Assembly (NCBI GenBank): GCA_023055505.1
Contig: JALIRH010000004.1
Coordinates: forward strand, 13,821,368-13,885,367
Length of the DNA: 64,000 nucleotides
Direction: 5' to 3'
Origin: Callipepla californica brunnescens
Lineage: Eukaryota > Chordata > Aves > Galliformes > Odontophoridae
Of the stretch, positions 24,701 to 34,492 are shown piece after piece. The first letter of the stretch is position 1, and every line of letters starts with the position of its first letter. The position numbers were made by a program, and so were the translations under genes. Under the pieces are notes generated by a model, which saw nothing but the letters and a program-made list of their open reading frames with translations, searched no databases and was not told the DNA's origin.

Positions 24701-27700
24701 TCTTCTCCCTCGCCAAAGTGGAGCCTTCCATTCCCCAGACCCTCTCACCCCCACAGTCCAGGAGTCCCAAGGGGGCTTTCCCACAGTGAAGACAGAAACA
24801 AAGATGGTGTTCAGTATCTCTGCCTTCTCTGCATCCCCCATTACCAGAATGTCCCCTTCATTTAGTAGGGGACCCACATTTTCCCTAGTCTTTCTTTTAC
24901 TGTTGACATACTTTAATAAAAAAAAATAAAAAAAAAAACAAAAAACCTTTATTATTTTCCTTTATCTCCTTCACCAGATCCAATTCCAGGTTGGCTTTGA
25001 CCTTCCTCCTTGCAGGCCTGCATGCCCTGACAATATTCCTATATAATTCCCAAACGTCGGCCCCTTTTTCCACATTTCATGGACCTTTCTCTTCCCTTTG
25101 AGTTTATGCATGAACTCCTTGCTCATTCACACAGGTCTCCTGCCACCCTTGCCCCATTTCTTACTCACGAGGACACACTGATCCTGAGTTTGGAGGAAGA
25201 GCTGTTTAAATGCTGACAGGCTCTCACAGTCCCCCTTACCTTCTAACACCCTAGCCCATGGGATAACTCTGAAGAGGTCCTGGAAGAGATAGAACTTGAC
25301 TTTCCTGAAGTCCAGGGTAGCAATTCTACTTTTGGTTTCCTTTTACCACTCAAGATCTTGAACTCCACCATATTGTGATTACTACATCCCAATCTGTTCC
25401 CAGCCTTCAATTCCCTAATGAGCCTATCCTTATTAGTAAGAACAAGGTCCAGCAATCCCCTGCTCCTCATTGGCTCCTCCACCACCTGCATCAGAAAGTT
25501 ATCATCAACACATTGCCAGCAAGTAGTTGGAGGCTACTTTCAGCTGCTTGTAGAAGGCCCCCTTACCTTCTGACACTCTCAGGGCACCTATAATAAACCT
25601 TCATAACAGTGTCCCCTGCACTAGCCTGCCCCTTGACTCTCACCCACAAACTCTCCACTGGTGTATCACCCTCCCCCAGGTCAAGTTTGCTATGTTCTAG
25701 CTGCTCTCTCACATAAAGAGTGACTCCATGACCCAGCCTCACCATCCTGTCATTCCTAAAAAGCACATAGCCATCCATGACAGCATTCCAGTTATGTGAA
25801 CTGTCCCACAACGTCTCTGTGATTGCTGTGAGATCATGGCCTTACACCTTCATGTCCTCCATTCCCCTGAACAGAAGGGAATTGCGTACCACAGTTACCC
25901 TTCCGTGTTTCCTGGTGGAGGCAGTCCCAAGGTGTGGGGACAGCCACATCACCCTGTCCCCCTGATAGGCACATCCTCCCTTGCTTCCCCACTTACCTCC
26001 TCATCAGTTTCCTGCACTGTAAGCATATTGCTTAGGGGGACCTGGGGAAGCAGGGTAGGCAGGCAGGGAACGCACCCTTGATGGCAAGCTGGGAATTTTT
26101 TCCAACCCTCCTGCATGTCACATCTGTCCACTACTTTTTTGAGGCTATCTCCCTGACCCCTCCCTCTGTCCCACTATCAAGTCACTCCAGCAGTCAGTCT
26201 CCTGTTCACGCTCCCTGATGGCTCTCAATCCCTCCTCCTCCTCCCTGAGCTCCACCACCAGGCTGAGCAGCTCATCCACCTGCTTGCACCTTGTGCAGGT
26301 GGAATCCTGGCCAGCAGCAGGCTGAGGCACTGTGTGCAGCCAGAGACCTGAACTGATATGTTTCTAGGCAGGCCCTCTGTCTGAGTCGCTACAGCCTTCT
26401 TGTGGCAAGCCCGCTGTCTGCTGGAGACCGTGGTTAAACCTACAGCCTCAACGACTACTAATGAGAGAGCTGGTCACCTGGGCAAAAAGGGACTGCACTC
26501 ATACACCCTGCCGCTTGACCTGCCTGCTGTGCCTGCTGCTGCAGTACTGTATGGGTGGTCCACTCACTCTGACTTCCCCTCTCTGCTGACAGTGGGCAGC
26601 AATAGCCTTTTCTCATCTGATGCGCTACTTCTGTCCTCCCTAATGCTGGCCAAAGGTCAAGAGATAAAGAGTGGGCAGTGCCAGCTCCACCCTGCTAGCT
26701 AAGCAGCCCGACCACAAGCTGCCAGGCCCAGTGCTTCTCTGGCTTCAAAAAAGCCCTAAAGAGAGCTTTTTGGTCAGCCTTTTTTTTTGCTTTAGATCCC
26801 TTGTCCAGTGCAGTCTTACAGGCCTTGAAGCTGGTCTCTGCAGCAATCAACATCTTCCAGACTCTGCGAACACCTCTAGTTCTCCCGATTGTCAGCTTTG
26901 TAATGACCTAGCATGTCCCCCCTTGTAGATGATAAAGATGCTAGAAGGATACTGCCTGCTGGCTCCCTAATACCTCCCCTTCTCCTGGATGGGATGGGGA
27001 ATCTTGCCTGTGTGAGGAAGAAAATCTTACGGCAGTGAGCAAAACTGCTGGTTTTCCAAGGGCATCTCCTAAGAAACACAGACTTCTTGTGAGAACTGTC
27101 CTTTATAATCAGGTCTAAAGGCAACCGTGTCCCTGTCTTCTAAGCAGGACATGTATGGCCAAGTTTATCGTTTGATTTATTTCTTTATTTTTGTGTTGCT
27201 CAGCCTGACAGTCCTGAAAAATACCATAATCCAGGTGGCTGTTTGGGTTCCTCTTACTTCTATTTCATTTCAGATATACCTCATGACGTGTGATGGGGAA
27301 TAAAACTTGCTGAAGCATGTACAATCAAAGTTGCAAAGTAGCTAAGCTAATATTTCTGTGATAGTTCTCACTCAGGTCAGACCTCCCCTATGACCCAGGC
27401 TGTAATAGCAGGAAGTACTAGAGTGCTAGCTCAATTTCCATAAAGTATCTTAATAAAAAAGACGTCTGGGGGCAAAGAGAAATCTAAAAGTGACATATCT
27501 GAGAAAGAAAAGCCTAGTGAGGGTTTGCAGGAAGCAAGTCTGCAGGCATTTTCTGAAATTACAGTGAAATTGCTTAGTGTTAGCCACGATCTTTCGTAGC
27601 TGTGTGCCAAGCTAGAGAGAGTGCTTCTCCTGCAGGCCTCTCTTAGGGAAAGAGCAGGGCTTTGCCCAAGCTGTGGTAAGGCATTTCCACAGAGACGTTT

Positions 27701-30700
27701 CCTGGCAGAAGTGCCTTGGTGTAGCTGTATTGCTGTAGTTATTCTGTGTAAATGTCATGTTACTTGTATCTACCTTCCTATCCTATGGTCATAACAAAAA
27801 AAATAGTCCCCTGGCAGCCTGTTGCCTATAGGAATATGACTGTGATGTGAACATGGAGGTTGATGTGAACAGCCACCAAACCTCTATGATGGCTCTTCAG
27901 CTGTGATCCTCTAAGGGCTGTGCTAATACAGCTGAGGTATTCCAGAGCTAAGGTATTTGAAAGACCCTAGGCCTTATCAGAACTTTATTTCATAAGAGTA
28001 ACAATGGCTTTTCATGTTTGAATTTCAGAGTGTCCATGAGCCCGATGGCCCCAGTGAGAGCTACCTGCAGCTGGAAGAACTGGTCAAACAGGTGGTGTCG
28101 CCATACTTGGGTTTGTGTGAGGACCACAGTTTGTCTGGTAGCACCTGCTTGCTTGGTAAGACGTGCAGCATGCAAAAGCTCTTTCAAATACTTTGTGTGG
28201 TACACAGGTTGGGTAGGGGATGCAGTGCGCATCTGTGCTAGAAAGGAGGTGGTACATAACTCCACAAGAGAGAGAGAAAATGAAGGTTAAAGCACTCTTA
28301 AGAAGGACCTGGTTAATCTATTTCTGAGTGTAGTTTTCTCCATTCTTTCTGGAGGCAGGTTGGATTTTAAAGCTTCTCTCTGTGGTCTGAACCTGAGGTG
28401 CTTTCCTCACCCTCTTGCACGGGTGAAACTGCACATGTTCCTTGTCTGCCTGCCCTCTGTTCCTGCTTGCTCACCTGCCTTGACCCCAGCACTAGCTGTT
28501 ACATCCACCACCCTTTGCAGATTGCTCAGTTCTTGTCTACTCATCATGAGGGGTTATGTTTTAATTTTTTGTTTATGTGGAGTCTTTCTTGCATTTGAGC
28601 ATTCTGCTTGGAGGAAAAAAGTCTGTTTAAACTGTGGCTAGATTGAGCTGAGAGAGAACCACACTGCAGAAAGCAGATGCTCATAGTAGAAAACCTCCAT
28701 ATATGATTCAGGAGATCTACTAACTAACTAGTATGGCCAGCAAGAAATATTGACTAGCTAAGAAATAGATATGGCAATGTTGTTTAGGTAACCAAAGAGA
28801 TTTAAATGGGGCAAGTGAAGAAAGCTGTAGCCCCCTGCTTTTTCTGTGGTAAGCTGTAGCCTCTCCTTTGACACAAACTTTGTCTGGATCAACGCACAGT
28901 CTGTCTTATGTTACACCTTAGCAGCATGGTCAGGGTAAAAGATGGACTCATGGTGGAATGGTTCTTCAGAGCTTGGATGACCTGCATCTGTAACAAACAC
29001 TTGTCATTGCTTTAGATAAGCTATGGTTCAGGCTTTTTATTTTTGCTGGGTGAAAAAATGTTGGACTTAGGTGTTGCAGGCCAGATCTGAGGCCAGATGT
29101 AGACCGCAATCATCCTGTATATGTCGAGCTTTGACAAGTGGTTGTTTGGCTGTTTTTGGATGCCTGCATGGTGCTGGGATAGTGTGAAGTGCCTGACCTT
29201 TACGGAAGCTCCTTGCCAGCCTGGATTTCTGCCAGCTGAGCAAAGCATTGGAGTTATAAAACAAAAAGTTCACATGAACTGGCCTTGTGAAGTTCATGTG
29301 CCTTAAAATCATTGTACTTGCTTGGATTTTAGCTGTCATTTACTTGTTTGTGTTTTCAAGGAGGCCTTTAGCCCCTGTTCCACCCTGTGCTGAGGAAGGG
29401 GAAGAAGTAACTTTAGTTTGCATTATACAGCAGACAAAAAGAGCAGCATCTTTCTGCAAATAACCTTGTTGTTTTTAAAGTGCTCCTGTGGTGGTGGTTT
29501 CAAATAATTGCTGCTTCTCACCAGTTTTCTTTCTTCCTTTCTCCTTTTCTTCTGCCACCTTTTTTGCTCTCTCAGAACCAGTGTGTTCTCTCACTAGGCA
29601 GCCTGTAATGACAGTGAGTCCCAGCAGTTTCTCTGCCATGTAGTGGCTCTGTAGTACCTTTCTGTTGGGCTTTGAGTGTGCTTGCATTCTCAGTAGATGC
29701 TGTGGACTGCAAACTGCAATCTAGAACACAGCCTTCAAGTTGCACTGGTGTTGAGAAATGCAGTTGAGGAAGGTTGTGGTCACAGCTGTGAATAAACATA
29801 AAGCTTTGGCCTTCAAGGCTGCAGTATGTTAAACTTGATTTAATCTGAGAGAGGAAGGTAACCTTTCTCAAGAGAGAGCATCTTTTCTGGCTGTTGGCAA
29901 TAGGCTCTCCATTATAGGTGAAATAACCTTCCTTCCACTAGAAGCCCATGAGAACACACAAACTAATCTTCGAGTTCTCTGCTGCTCTTTTGTGCCATGA
30001 TGTGGTTGTGGTTCAGCCACTGTGCGTGCTGGATCATAGCTCTGGGCAATGGGGTTTGGAGGCATTAAGCTGAGATGCCTTTTTCCCTAGAGGACTACTC
30101 TGAAGAAGATTTCACATGGGAAAGGTCATAGGAGAAGGTCAGAGCATTTTATTTCAGCACTCTGCTGCTTAGTTCTTCTCCCCACAGTCAGATTTTCGTC
30201 TTTCTGGATGAACTTCTATCCATTACCGTTCTTATGGCGATTTGATTCAGTGCATACATAGCACTGTTTTGGTGTCCAGTGGCGAGGCAGTGCCCTTCTG
30301 CATAAGAAAAGCACAACAAGTGGGGAGACACAAAAGATAGGTGGCTTGCAGAAAACAGACCGCAGTCTGATGCTTCTCAGCCATCAGTTCATAGCTGGAA
30401 GTTATGCAAGAGTTGCAGACTGTTCTTAATTTCCCAGAGGACTGTGATTGCTTGATAGAGCAATCAAAGGAGGAAAAGTAAAGCAATAAATCTATGTTCA
30501 GAGTTCAGCCTAACTCTTTTTCTGATTGCTATAAAGAATTGTACTTCAGTTTCATAAAAATCATCTATGGATATGTTTTTTCCTCAAAAGGGTTAGATCA
30601 TCCCTCACTTGAAGAGAATGATAAATTCTTCACTATGAGTTTCTCTGTTTCAGTACCTGATCAGTAATGTGTAACCCATTTCTGCAACTAACCTGATCTT

Positions 30701-33700
30701 GAAAACCTCAGATGAACAAAGATCCTCAGCTTTTCTGTGCAGTCACTTGCAGCCCTCATTCTTGGCGTTCCACTGAGTCGCTTAATGTCTTAAAAATGTC
30801 TTCTGCTTTTGTGGGGGAGAAAATAAGAGCAAGACTTCTTGTTGACTGCTCGGTTATCCTATCTTTAACAGGTACAGCTTCTGGCTAAATATTTGGTGGC
30901 TAGAGAAGGAAGAAAGTCTAACTTCTTCCACTGAGGCCTACCAGCTATGCTATATGCTTCCAACACACGTTTCTGTGGAATCCCATCAATTTCAGTGTGA
31001 CAGCAGGAGGCAGGGCCATTCCCCAGTGCTGTAAAGAGAGATAAAACCCATGGCTATCTGAGATAAAATTGGAGCCCTTTGCCCTTTAGCTTATTTCATG
31101 CTCCTATCACCATCCTCCTCTCCCCTCTGCCCTAACTCCTGTGAAATTTTATGGTCAGAGATTGACTCTGACAAAGGTCTAGGTTATCAAATGCACTGAG
31201 ATACTTAACCAGCTGTGTTTCTAAGCCCACCCGTGAAATGCTGTCAATATCTTGTTCCTAGTGCTTCTGCTGAGCTACGCAGGGAGTTACCTTCTGGATA
31301 GTGATCCACTTGGAGTCTGAATCCAAGCAGAAGCCACTGAAGTGTCAGAATAGATCTTCACAAACTTTAGGTTCTTTGCTGGGGAGATCTGGCTGTACAC
31401 TTTTGAATTAAATATTTGGAAAGCATAGATGTGGGAGGTACTTTTCCTCAGGGGCATTAAGTGTTTGGCTAGTGTGTCAGCAAAGAGCTTTGCATCATGT
31501 TTTAGTGGAGTGAAGATTAAAATCTGGCTAGTGTAATGCATGAGTGACCTGACCAGTTATCAGAGATCAGTGTCTCCTTCAGAAATAGAAATAATGACTT
31601 GAGCCCTCTGCCTCATTTTCAAATGTTAAAAGAGAGGCTTGGCTTGCCAAGAGAGCTCTCTGAATGCTATCCTTTTCCTCTCTAGCTGCTGATGTTCCTG
31701 ACTAGCCAAGCAAACTTCAGCTGGTGATCCCTTTCTTAGACAAATCCCCCACAACTAATTGCTTCCTGTGATGGCAGGCGTTGCTCTGCTAATTGCTGCA
31801 GTATTTAAGTCAGTGTATTTAAAGAGCATTCAAGAGTTTTAGAGACATGATCCAAGGCTATTGGAGTGTGAAATCAGATGGAACTAAAACATGAATTTCT
31901 GGATTATTCAGGATTTCAAAAATGGCCTTTGCCTTGCTTCATTTCAGCATCTGCCATTGCCATTCTCTGTCTGTCCCAGTTGTGTGACTGTAACAGAAGG
32001 GAGGAGAAGAGTTGAAGCTTAGCTTTCTCTCAGTTAAAATACGCACTAGGAGTAAGCTTCTGTTGACTGCTTGCCTATGTATAAAGCCATGAGAGCGTGG
32101 GTCTGTGTGCAGTGTGGATGAGGGCCCCACACTGGCTGCGCATCTGCCTGGTTGGTGGATGTTTTTTGCAATTCAGCCTTTTCTTAGTTCTGGGCTGAGC
32201 TGGAGCGTGTCTTCTCTGTCTTTGCAGTGTTTCTGGGTTACAGTGGTTACTGCAGTGTGGTCAGACTCAGGGCCTTTGCTTTATTTTTGCACACAGCAGG
32301 CAGCATTGTACTCCTGTTCCCATGCTGATAAAGTTTTGGGGAGAGGAGTGTGGTCTTGTGCGCTGCTGTTGGTGCTTGCTTTAATGCCAGCAGGCTTTTA
32401 CAGTCTCCCCTTCCAGATTCTGGTCAGATTTTGAAATCCGGACAATGTTAGGTGTTGAAGCATCAACAGCTCAGTGAAGTCTGTTCCTCAGTGGGTGTGT
32501 GAACAGACGCACACATGAACACAAATACACACACAGTGCGTGAGCTGCAGAATGGTGAATACAGCCTGGCTGCTGGATGCAAACAATTGCAGTAGTAGAG
32601 GAGCACTTGTTAACCACTTTGCCACAGAACACACGGACGTACCAGAAGGGGATGTCACGACCAATTTTTCCAGAGTATGTGCAGGGAGGGTTGCCAGGCT
32701 GGGCAGGAGCAATTTTATATTATTGCTTCCTACACTGTGCTTGCATTCAATGGACTTTAATCTCTCAGGTCTTCAGGCTTGGCTGTTTCAGCAGCACTAA
32801 AAGTTTACACGCAGGCTGGCACTTCTTTCTCACGGGAATATTTTTATTTATTTGTTAAGTGAACCCTAAGCCATGGCCATGATTTTTCTCTTTCCTGCAA
32901 GCTGTGTCTGTTTAAGTGGAGCACATCTTCATTTTAAATGTGCTGTGTAGAATCCAGGAAAGGAAGGATTTTTGCCTCTGCCCAGAAAATCTGTAGCAAT
33001 GGAGTCAGGAGAATCTACCACTTTTTTCCTGGTTCAGTTCAGTTTCATCTCCTCAGGCTTCTCCTAAGCCAAGAAATCTCTGCATAGATAGAGCTGCTGC
33101 AGGATAGACATAATGTAAGTATGAATTTGTGGAATTGCATATTGTAATGAACACATCAGAAAGCTGCTGAGCTCCTTCTCTCCTCTGCACCCATGAGCTG
33201 AGCAGCCCGTAACAGTGGCTGTGTTCCTGGCCTAGAGAGGAGGTGGGCACCAATGTGCATTGCAGACTGTTAGCTCGAGTCAGTCGTGTTACAAGTAAAT
33301 AGCTACCCCACCACTGGCTCCTTGCTTTTGGCATCAACACCTGACTTTGTTGACAGCAGTCAGCAAGAAAGAAGCCCTGATAAGTAACGTGCAATGTGGA
33401 GAAGTAGCTGCTGCTTGGACTCCCATGTTATTTGAGTCTCATTGACACCGGGCCAATTTTCACAGCCCAGGTGCAGACAGCGCCAGCGATGCTGGTGCTG
33501 CTCTGTGGTGCTGGTGTGCTGCTGCCAGTGCCTGCAGGGTGTTAGAGGAGTGCTGCTGTGCTTCCCCTTACGCGACCTTTCCCTGGTGACTGACACCATG
33601 GCTTGCTGTGCTTGAACTGCAGTGGACACATAAGGAAGATATCAACTGTAACCGGCCTCAAAACTTACTGGCACAAACTCTTTAGCACAAAATGAAGCGC

Positions 33701-34492
33701 TCTGAATGTGTTGCTGAAAGCACAAGGGTGAAGTGTTGTCATTATCTGACTGCTGGCAGTGGTGGAGTTTTGGCTGCTCAGCTGTTTCTCCTTGTAACAA
33801 TATTGAGCTTGTTTTCTGCCTTTCTTATTGATATGAGCTTTCAAAGCTGTTTCATAACCTTCAGAGATGAGTGCTTTGCTTTGCGTTTGTTACTGTCTGC
33901 TGTAATCTGCCGTCTTGTGGAAGGTCTCCTGGATGATCTGAAAAGCTTCTGACCCTAGGACTTGAAACCCTGCACTTCAGGGAAGTTGGTGGAGATGCCT
34001 AGGGTGGCTGCAAGCTGAGTCCTCTTTGTTCCTGGCAGCCATCCTAACAGCTTGGACGAAGCTTTGCCTCTGCCCTGTCGCTCATTCCTGCTTCCTTTTT
34101 TTCTTCCAGAGAGGCGGTACTCCAGATCCCGTTCCAAAGCCGGTGGGCTGAGTTTCTCCTCTCACCTGGCAACGAGTCGGCAGCCCAGCGAGATGGCCCT
34201 GACACCTCTGACGGAGCAAGAGGGTGAAGCTTACCTGGAGAAGTGTGGGAGCATCCGTCGCCACACTGTTGCCAACGCTCACTCAGATATTCAGCTCCTG
34301 GCGATGGCCTCCATGATGCACACAGGCATGGTGATCGAGGAGTCAGACAGTAACGATAAATGTCTCCTCTTACAGCCCAGTTTCAATCACAGGCAATGCT
34401 CCAGCGAGCCCAGTATTGCTGACGGGCCTGAGGGAGGCATGGCAGCAGGCAGGCAGGACTCAGCAGAGCTGAACTGCACATCAGTCAGCTAG
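4553..34492 (+). CDS. PRR5L: PRR5L (Protor-2), mTORC2-associated protein; complete spliced CDS, 8 coding exons
   Basis: Coding segments are 4553-4722, 5588-5668, 9017-9065, 16802-16859, 20046-20137, 23365-23505, 28029-28155 and 34110-34492. They sum to 1101 nt, or 366 codons plus TAG, close to the roughly 368 residues of mammalian PRR5L. All phases join correctly. Conserved blocks read clearly: [20 protein letters not shown] near the N-terminus, [26 protein letters not shown], the [12 protein letters not shown] region, [17 protein letters not shown], and [17 protein letters not shown] followed by [17 protein letters not shown] near the C-terminus. Residues of about 57-245 form the HbrB/Protor-type region shared with PRR5. 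In mammals the protein binds Rictor in mTORC2 and has been linked to tristetraprolin-mediated mRNA decay and PKC-delta control. It is cytosolic; no signal peptide or membrane segment is seen. One intron (16860-20045) appears to be GC-AG. Assignment to PRR5L rather than PRR5 rests on the C-terminal block and on linkage to TRAF6. Confidence 0.96.
4723..5587 (+). other. PRR5L intron between coding exons 1 and 2
   Basis: An 865-nt GT-AG intron (gtgagc ... ttgacag). No repeat or RNA gene was recognised. Open frames on both strands are short and resemble no family. Confidence 0.8.
5588..5668 (+). CDS. PRR5L: PRR5L coding exon 2 (residues 57-84)
   Basis: 81 nt, acceptor ttgacag at 5581-5587, donor GTAGGT at 5669. 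It encodes [15 protein letters not shown] followed by [12 protein letters not shown], the start of the Protor/HbrB-like domain. It enters and leaves in phase 2, so its skipping would keep the frame. Confidence 0.95.
5669..9016 (+). other. PRR5L intron 2
   Basis: A 3348-nt intron. It carries several poly-T tracts (5834-5856, 6000-6012, 6148-6162) and no recognisable transposon. The minus-strand frame at 8147-8461 has no identifiable product. Confidence 0.75.
5834..5856. repeat. poly-T tract (23 T)
   Basis: An uninterrupted run of about 23 T in PRR5L intron 2. There is no adjacent retrogene body or target-site duplication, so it is a mononucleotide microsatellite and likely length-polymorphic. 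Confidence 0.9.
9017..9065 (+). CDS. PRR5L: PRR5L coding exon 3 (residues 84-100)
   Basis: A 49-nt exon, acceptor ctacag at 9011-9016, donor GTATTA at 9066. It encodes [16 protein letters not shown], one of the most conserved segments between PRR5 and PRR5L. Its length is not a multiple of three, so skipping it would break the frame. Confidence 0.94.
9767..9794. repeat. poly-T tract (28 T)
   Basis: The longest homopolymer in the window, inside PRR5L intron 3. It is a mononucleotide microsatellite with no sign of a retroposed body next to it. Confidence 0.9.
14993..15016. repeat. 12-bp tandem duplication (2 copies)
   Basis: The unit tgatactgacct occurs twice in direct succession. A small, apparently perfect duplication in PRR5L intron 3. 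Confidence 0.8.
16209..16229 (+). other. G-quadruplex-type motif
   Basis: Four G runs (4, 5, 5 and 3) separated by loops of 2, 1 and 1 bases, matching the usual intramolecular G-quadruplex pattern with very short loops. It lies on the sense strand of PRR5L, about 570 nt upstream of coding exon 4. Folding in vivo is inference. Confidence 0.5.
16802..16859 (+). CDS. PRR5L: PRR5L coding exon 4 (residues 101-120), GC splice donor
   Basis: Acceptor ttttggcag before 16802. It encodes [19 protein letters not shown] plus one base of a Gly codon. The donor is AG|GCAAGT, the strong consensus of GC-AG introns. Joined to 20046 it gives CEGEDRID, collinear with mammalian PRR5L. Two GT alternatives exist downstream. 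GTACAG at 16864 shifts the frame into an immediate TGA. GTAAGA at 16869 stays in frame and would add three residues (CEG-KYS-EDR). I prefer the GC donor on protein collinearity. Confidence 0.85.
16860..20045 (+). other. PRR5L intron 4 (GC-AG)
   Basis: It begins gcaagt and ends ttttgtag. It contains a 19-base C homopolymer (18121-18139) and a G-rich stretch at about 18558-18590. No transposon was recognised. Confidence 0.7.
18121..18139. repeat. poly-C tract (19 C)
   Basis: A run of 19 C flanked by ccgcg and atcccc. Long C homopolymers are uncommon; this one could also form i-motif/G-quadruplex structures and is prone to length variation and assembly error. Confidence 0.9.
20046..20137 (+). 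CDS. PRR5L: PRR5L coding exon 5 (residues 120-150)
   Basis: 92 nt, acceptor tttttgtag at 20037-20045, donor GTAATC at 20138. It encodes [15 protein letters not shown] followed by [15 protein letters not shown]. The LQAIFYPVQ block is shared with PRR5 and is a hallmark of the Protor family. Confidence 0.95.
20138..23364 (+). other. PRR5L intron 5
   Basis: A 3.2-kb intron without recognised transposons. The central part (about 21990-22480) has an unusual AT-rich, transcription-factor-site-rich composition and is listed separately as a possible regulatory element. Confidence 0.75.
21990..22480. promoter_or_regulatory. candidate conserved intronic enhancer
   Basis: AT-rich, non-repetitive sequence containing a forkhead site TGTAAACA overlapping a nuclear-receptor half-site AGGTCA (22067-22079), and homeodomain/POU/HNF1-type motifs in the segment 22369-22440 (atttacatattgatgatg, gttaattatgacattaaa, gattaactgatg). 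It has no coding frame. The texture resembles vertebrate conserved non-coding elements, but conservation could not be tested here. Confidence 0.3.
23365..23505 (+). CDS. PRR5L: PRR5L coding exon 6 (residues 151-197)
   Basis: 141 nt (47 codons, phase 0 on both sides), acceptor tttctag before 23365, donor GTGGGG at 23506. It encodes [18 protein letters not shown], then [12 protein letters not shown] and [14 protein letters not shown]. Skipping would remove 47 residues in frame from the core domain. Confidence 0.96.
23811..26700 (-). mobile_element. long CR1 retrotransposon with ORF1, endonuclease and partial RT; internally deleted
   Basis: Read on the minus strand from 26700 down to 23811. About 26330-26145 encodes an ORF1-type coiled-coil segment with a CxxC pair ([20 protein letters not shown]). 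25811-25563 and 25491-25243 encode endonuclease-domain segments ([45 protein letters not shown]). 25180-24970 is the linker after the endonuclease. About 24880-24575 is the N-terminal RT segment. From about 24570 the sequence jumps directly to the RT C-terminal part ([14 protein letters not shown], then [18 protein letters not shown]), so the catalytic RT core is missing. The 3' UTR ends in the CR1 octamer (attctgtg-type) at 23811. Frames carry multiple shifts. It is a dead element; the right boundary is uncertain by about 200 nt. Confidence 0.88.
24901..24950. repeat. A-rich low-complexity tract inside CR1
   Basis: An A-rich run (aataaaaaaaaataaaaaaaaaaca) interrupts the CR1 open reading frame between the endonuclease linker and the N-terminal RT segment. 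It is a secondary expansion or small insertion in the element. Confidence 0.7.
28029..28155 (+). CDS. PRR5L: PRR5L coding exon 7 (residues 198-240)
   Basis: 127 nt, acceptor atttcag at 28022-28028, donor GTAAGA at 28156. It encodes [19 protein letters not shown] and [10 protein letters not shown], then a less conserved stretch ([13 protein letters not shown]) where mammalian PRR5L also diverges. This is the end of the conserved Protor core. Confidence 0.95.
28156..34109 (+). other. PRR5L intron 7
   Basis: A 5.95-kb intron. A short CA-rich stretch lies at about 32500-32535. No transposon, exon or RNA gene was recognised. Several frames of 80-113 codons on both strands lack family resemblance. 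Confidence 0.7.
34110..34492 (+). CDS. PRR5L: PRR5L terminal coding exon 8 (residues 240-366)
   Basis: Acceptor ttcttccag at 34101-34109 and TAG at 34490-34492. It encodes a basic/serine-rich start ([13 protein letters not shown]), the conserved [17 protein letters not shown] block, [17 protein letters not shown], and a Ser/Glu-rich tail ending LNCTSVS. The tail distinguishes PRR5L from PRR5. The open frame extends 58 nt upstream into the intron, but those residues are not part of the protein. Confidence 0.96.

Larger units (their letters stand above)
23506..28028 (+). other. PRR5L intron 6
   Basis: A 4.5-kb intron, about two thirds of which is one long CR1 element in antisense orientation (about 23811-26700). 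Outside that element (26700-28028) I see no exon or repeat. Confidence 0.75.

Noticed and set aside
24339..24789. Frames of 130-140 codons on both strands
   Set aside because: They are pieces of the CR1 element and its antisense strand, not host genes.
34052..34109. N-terminal extension of the last PRR5L open frame
   Set aside because: It is intron sequence before a clear acceptor at 34109. The protein joins at 34110 in the correct phase.
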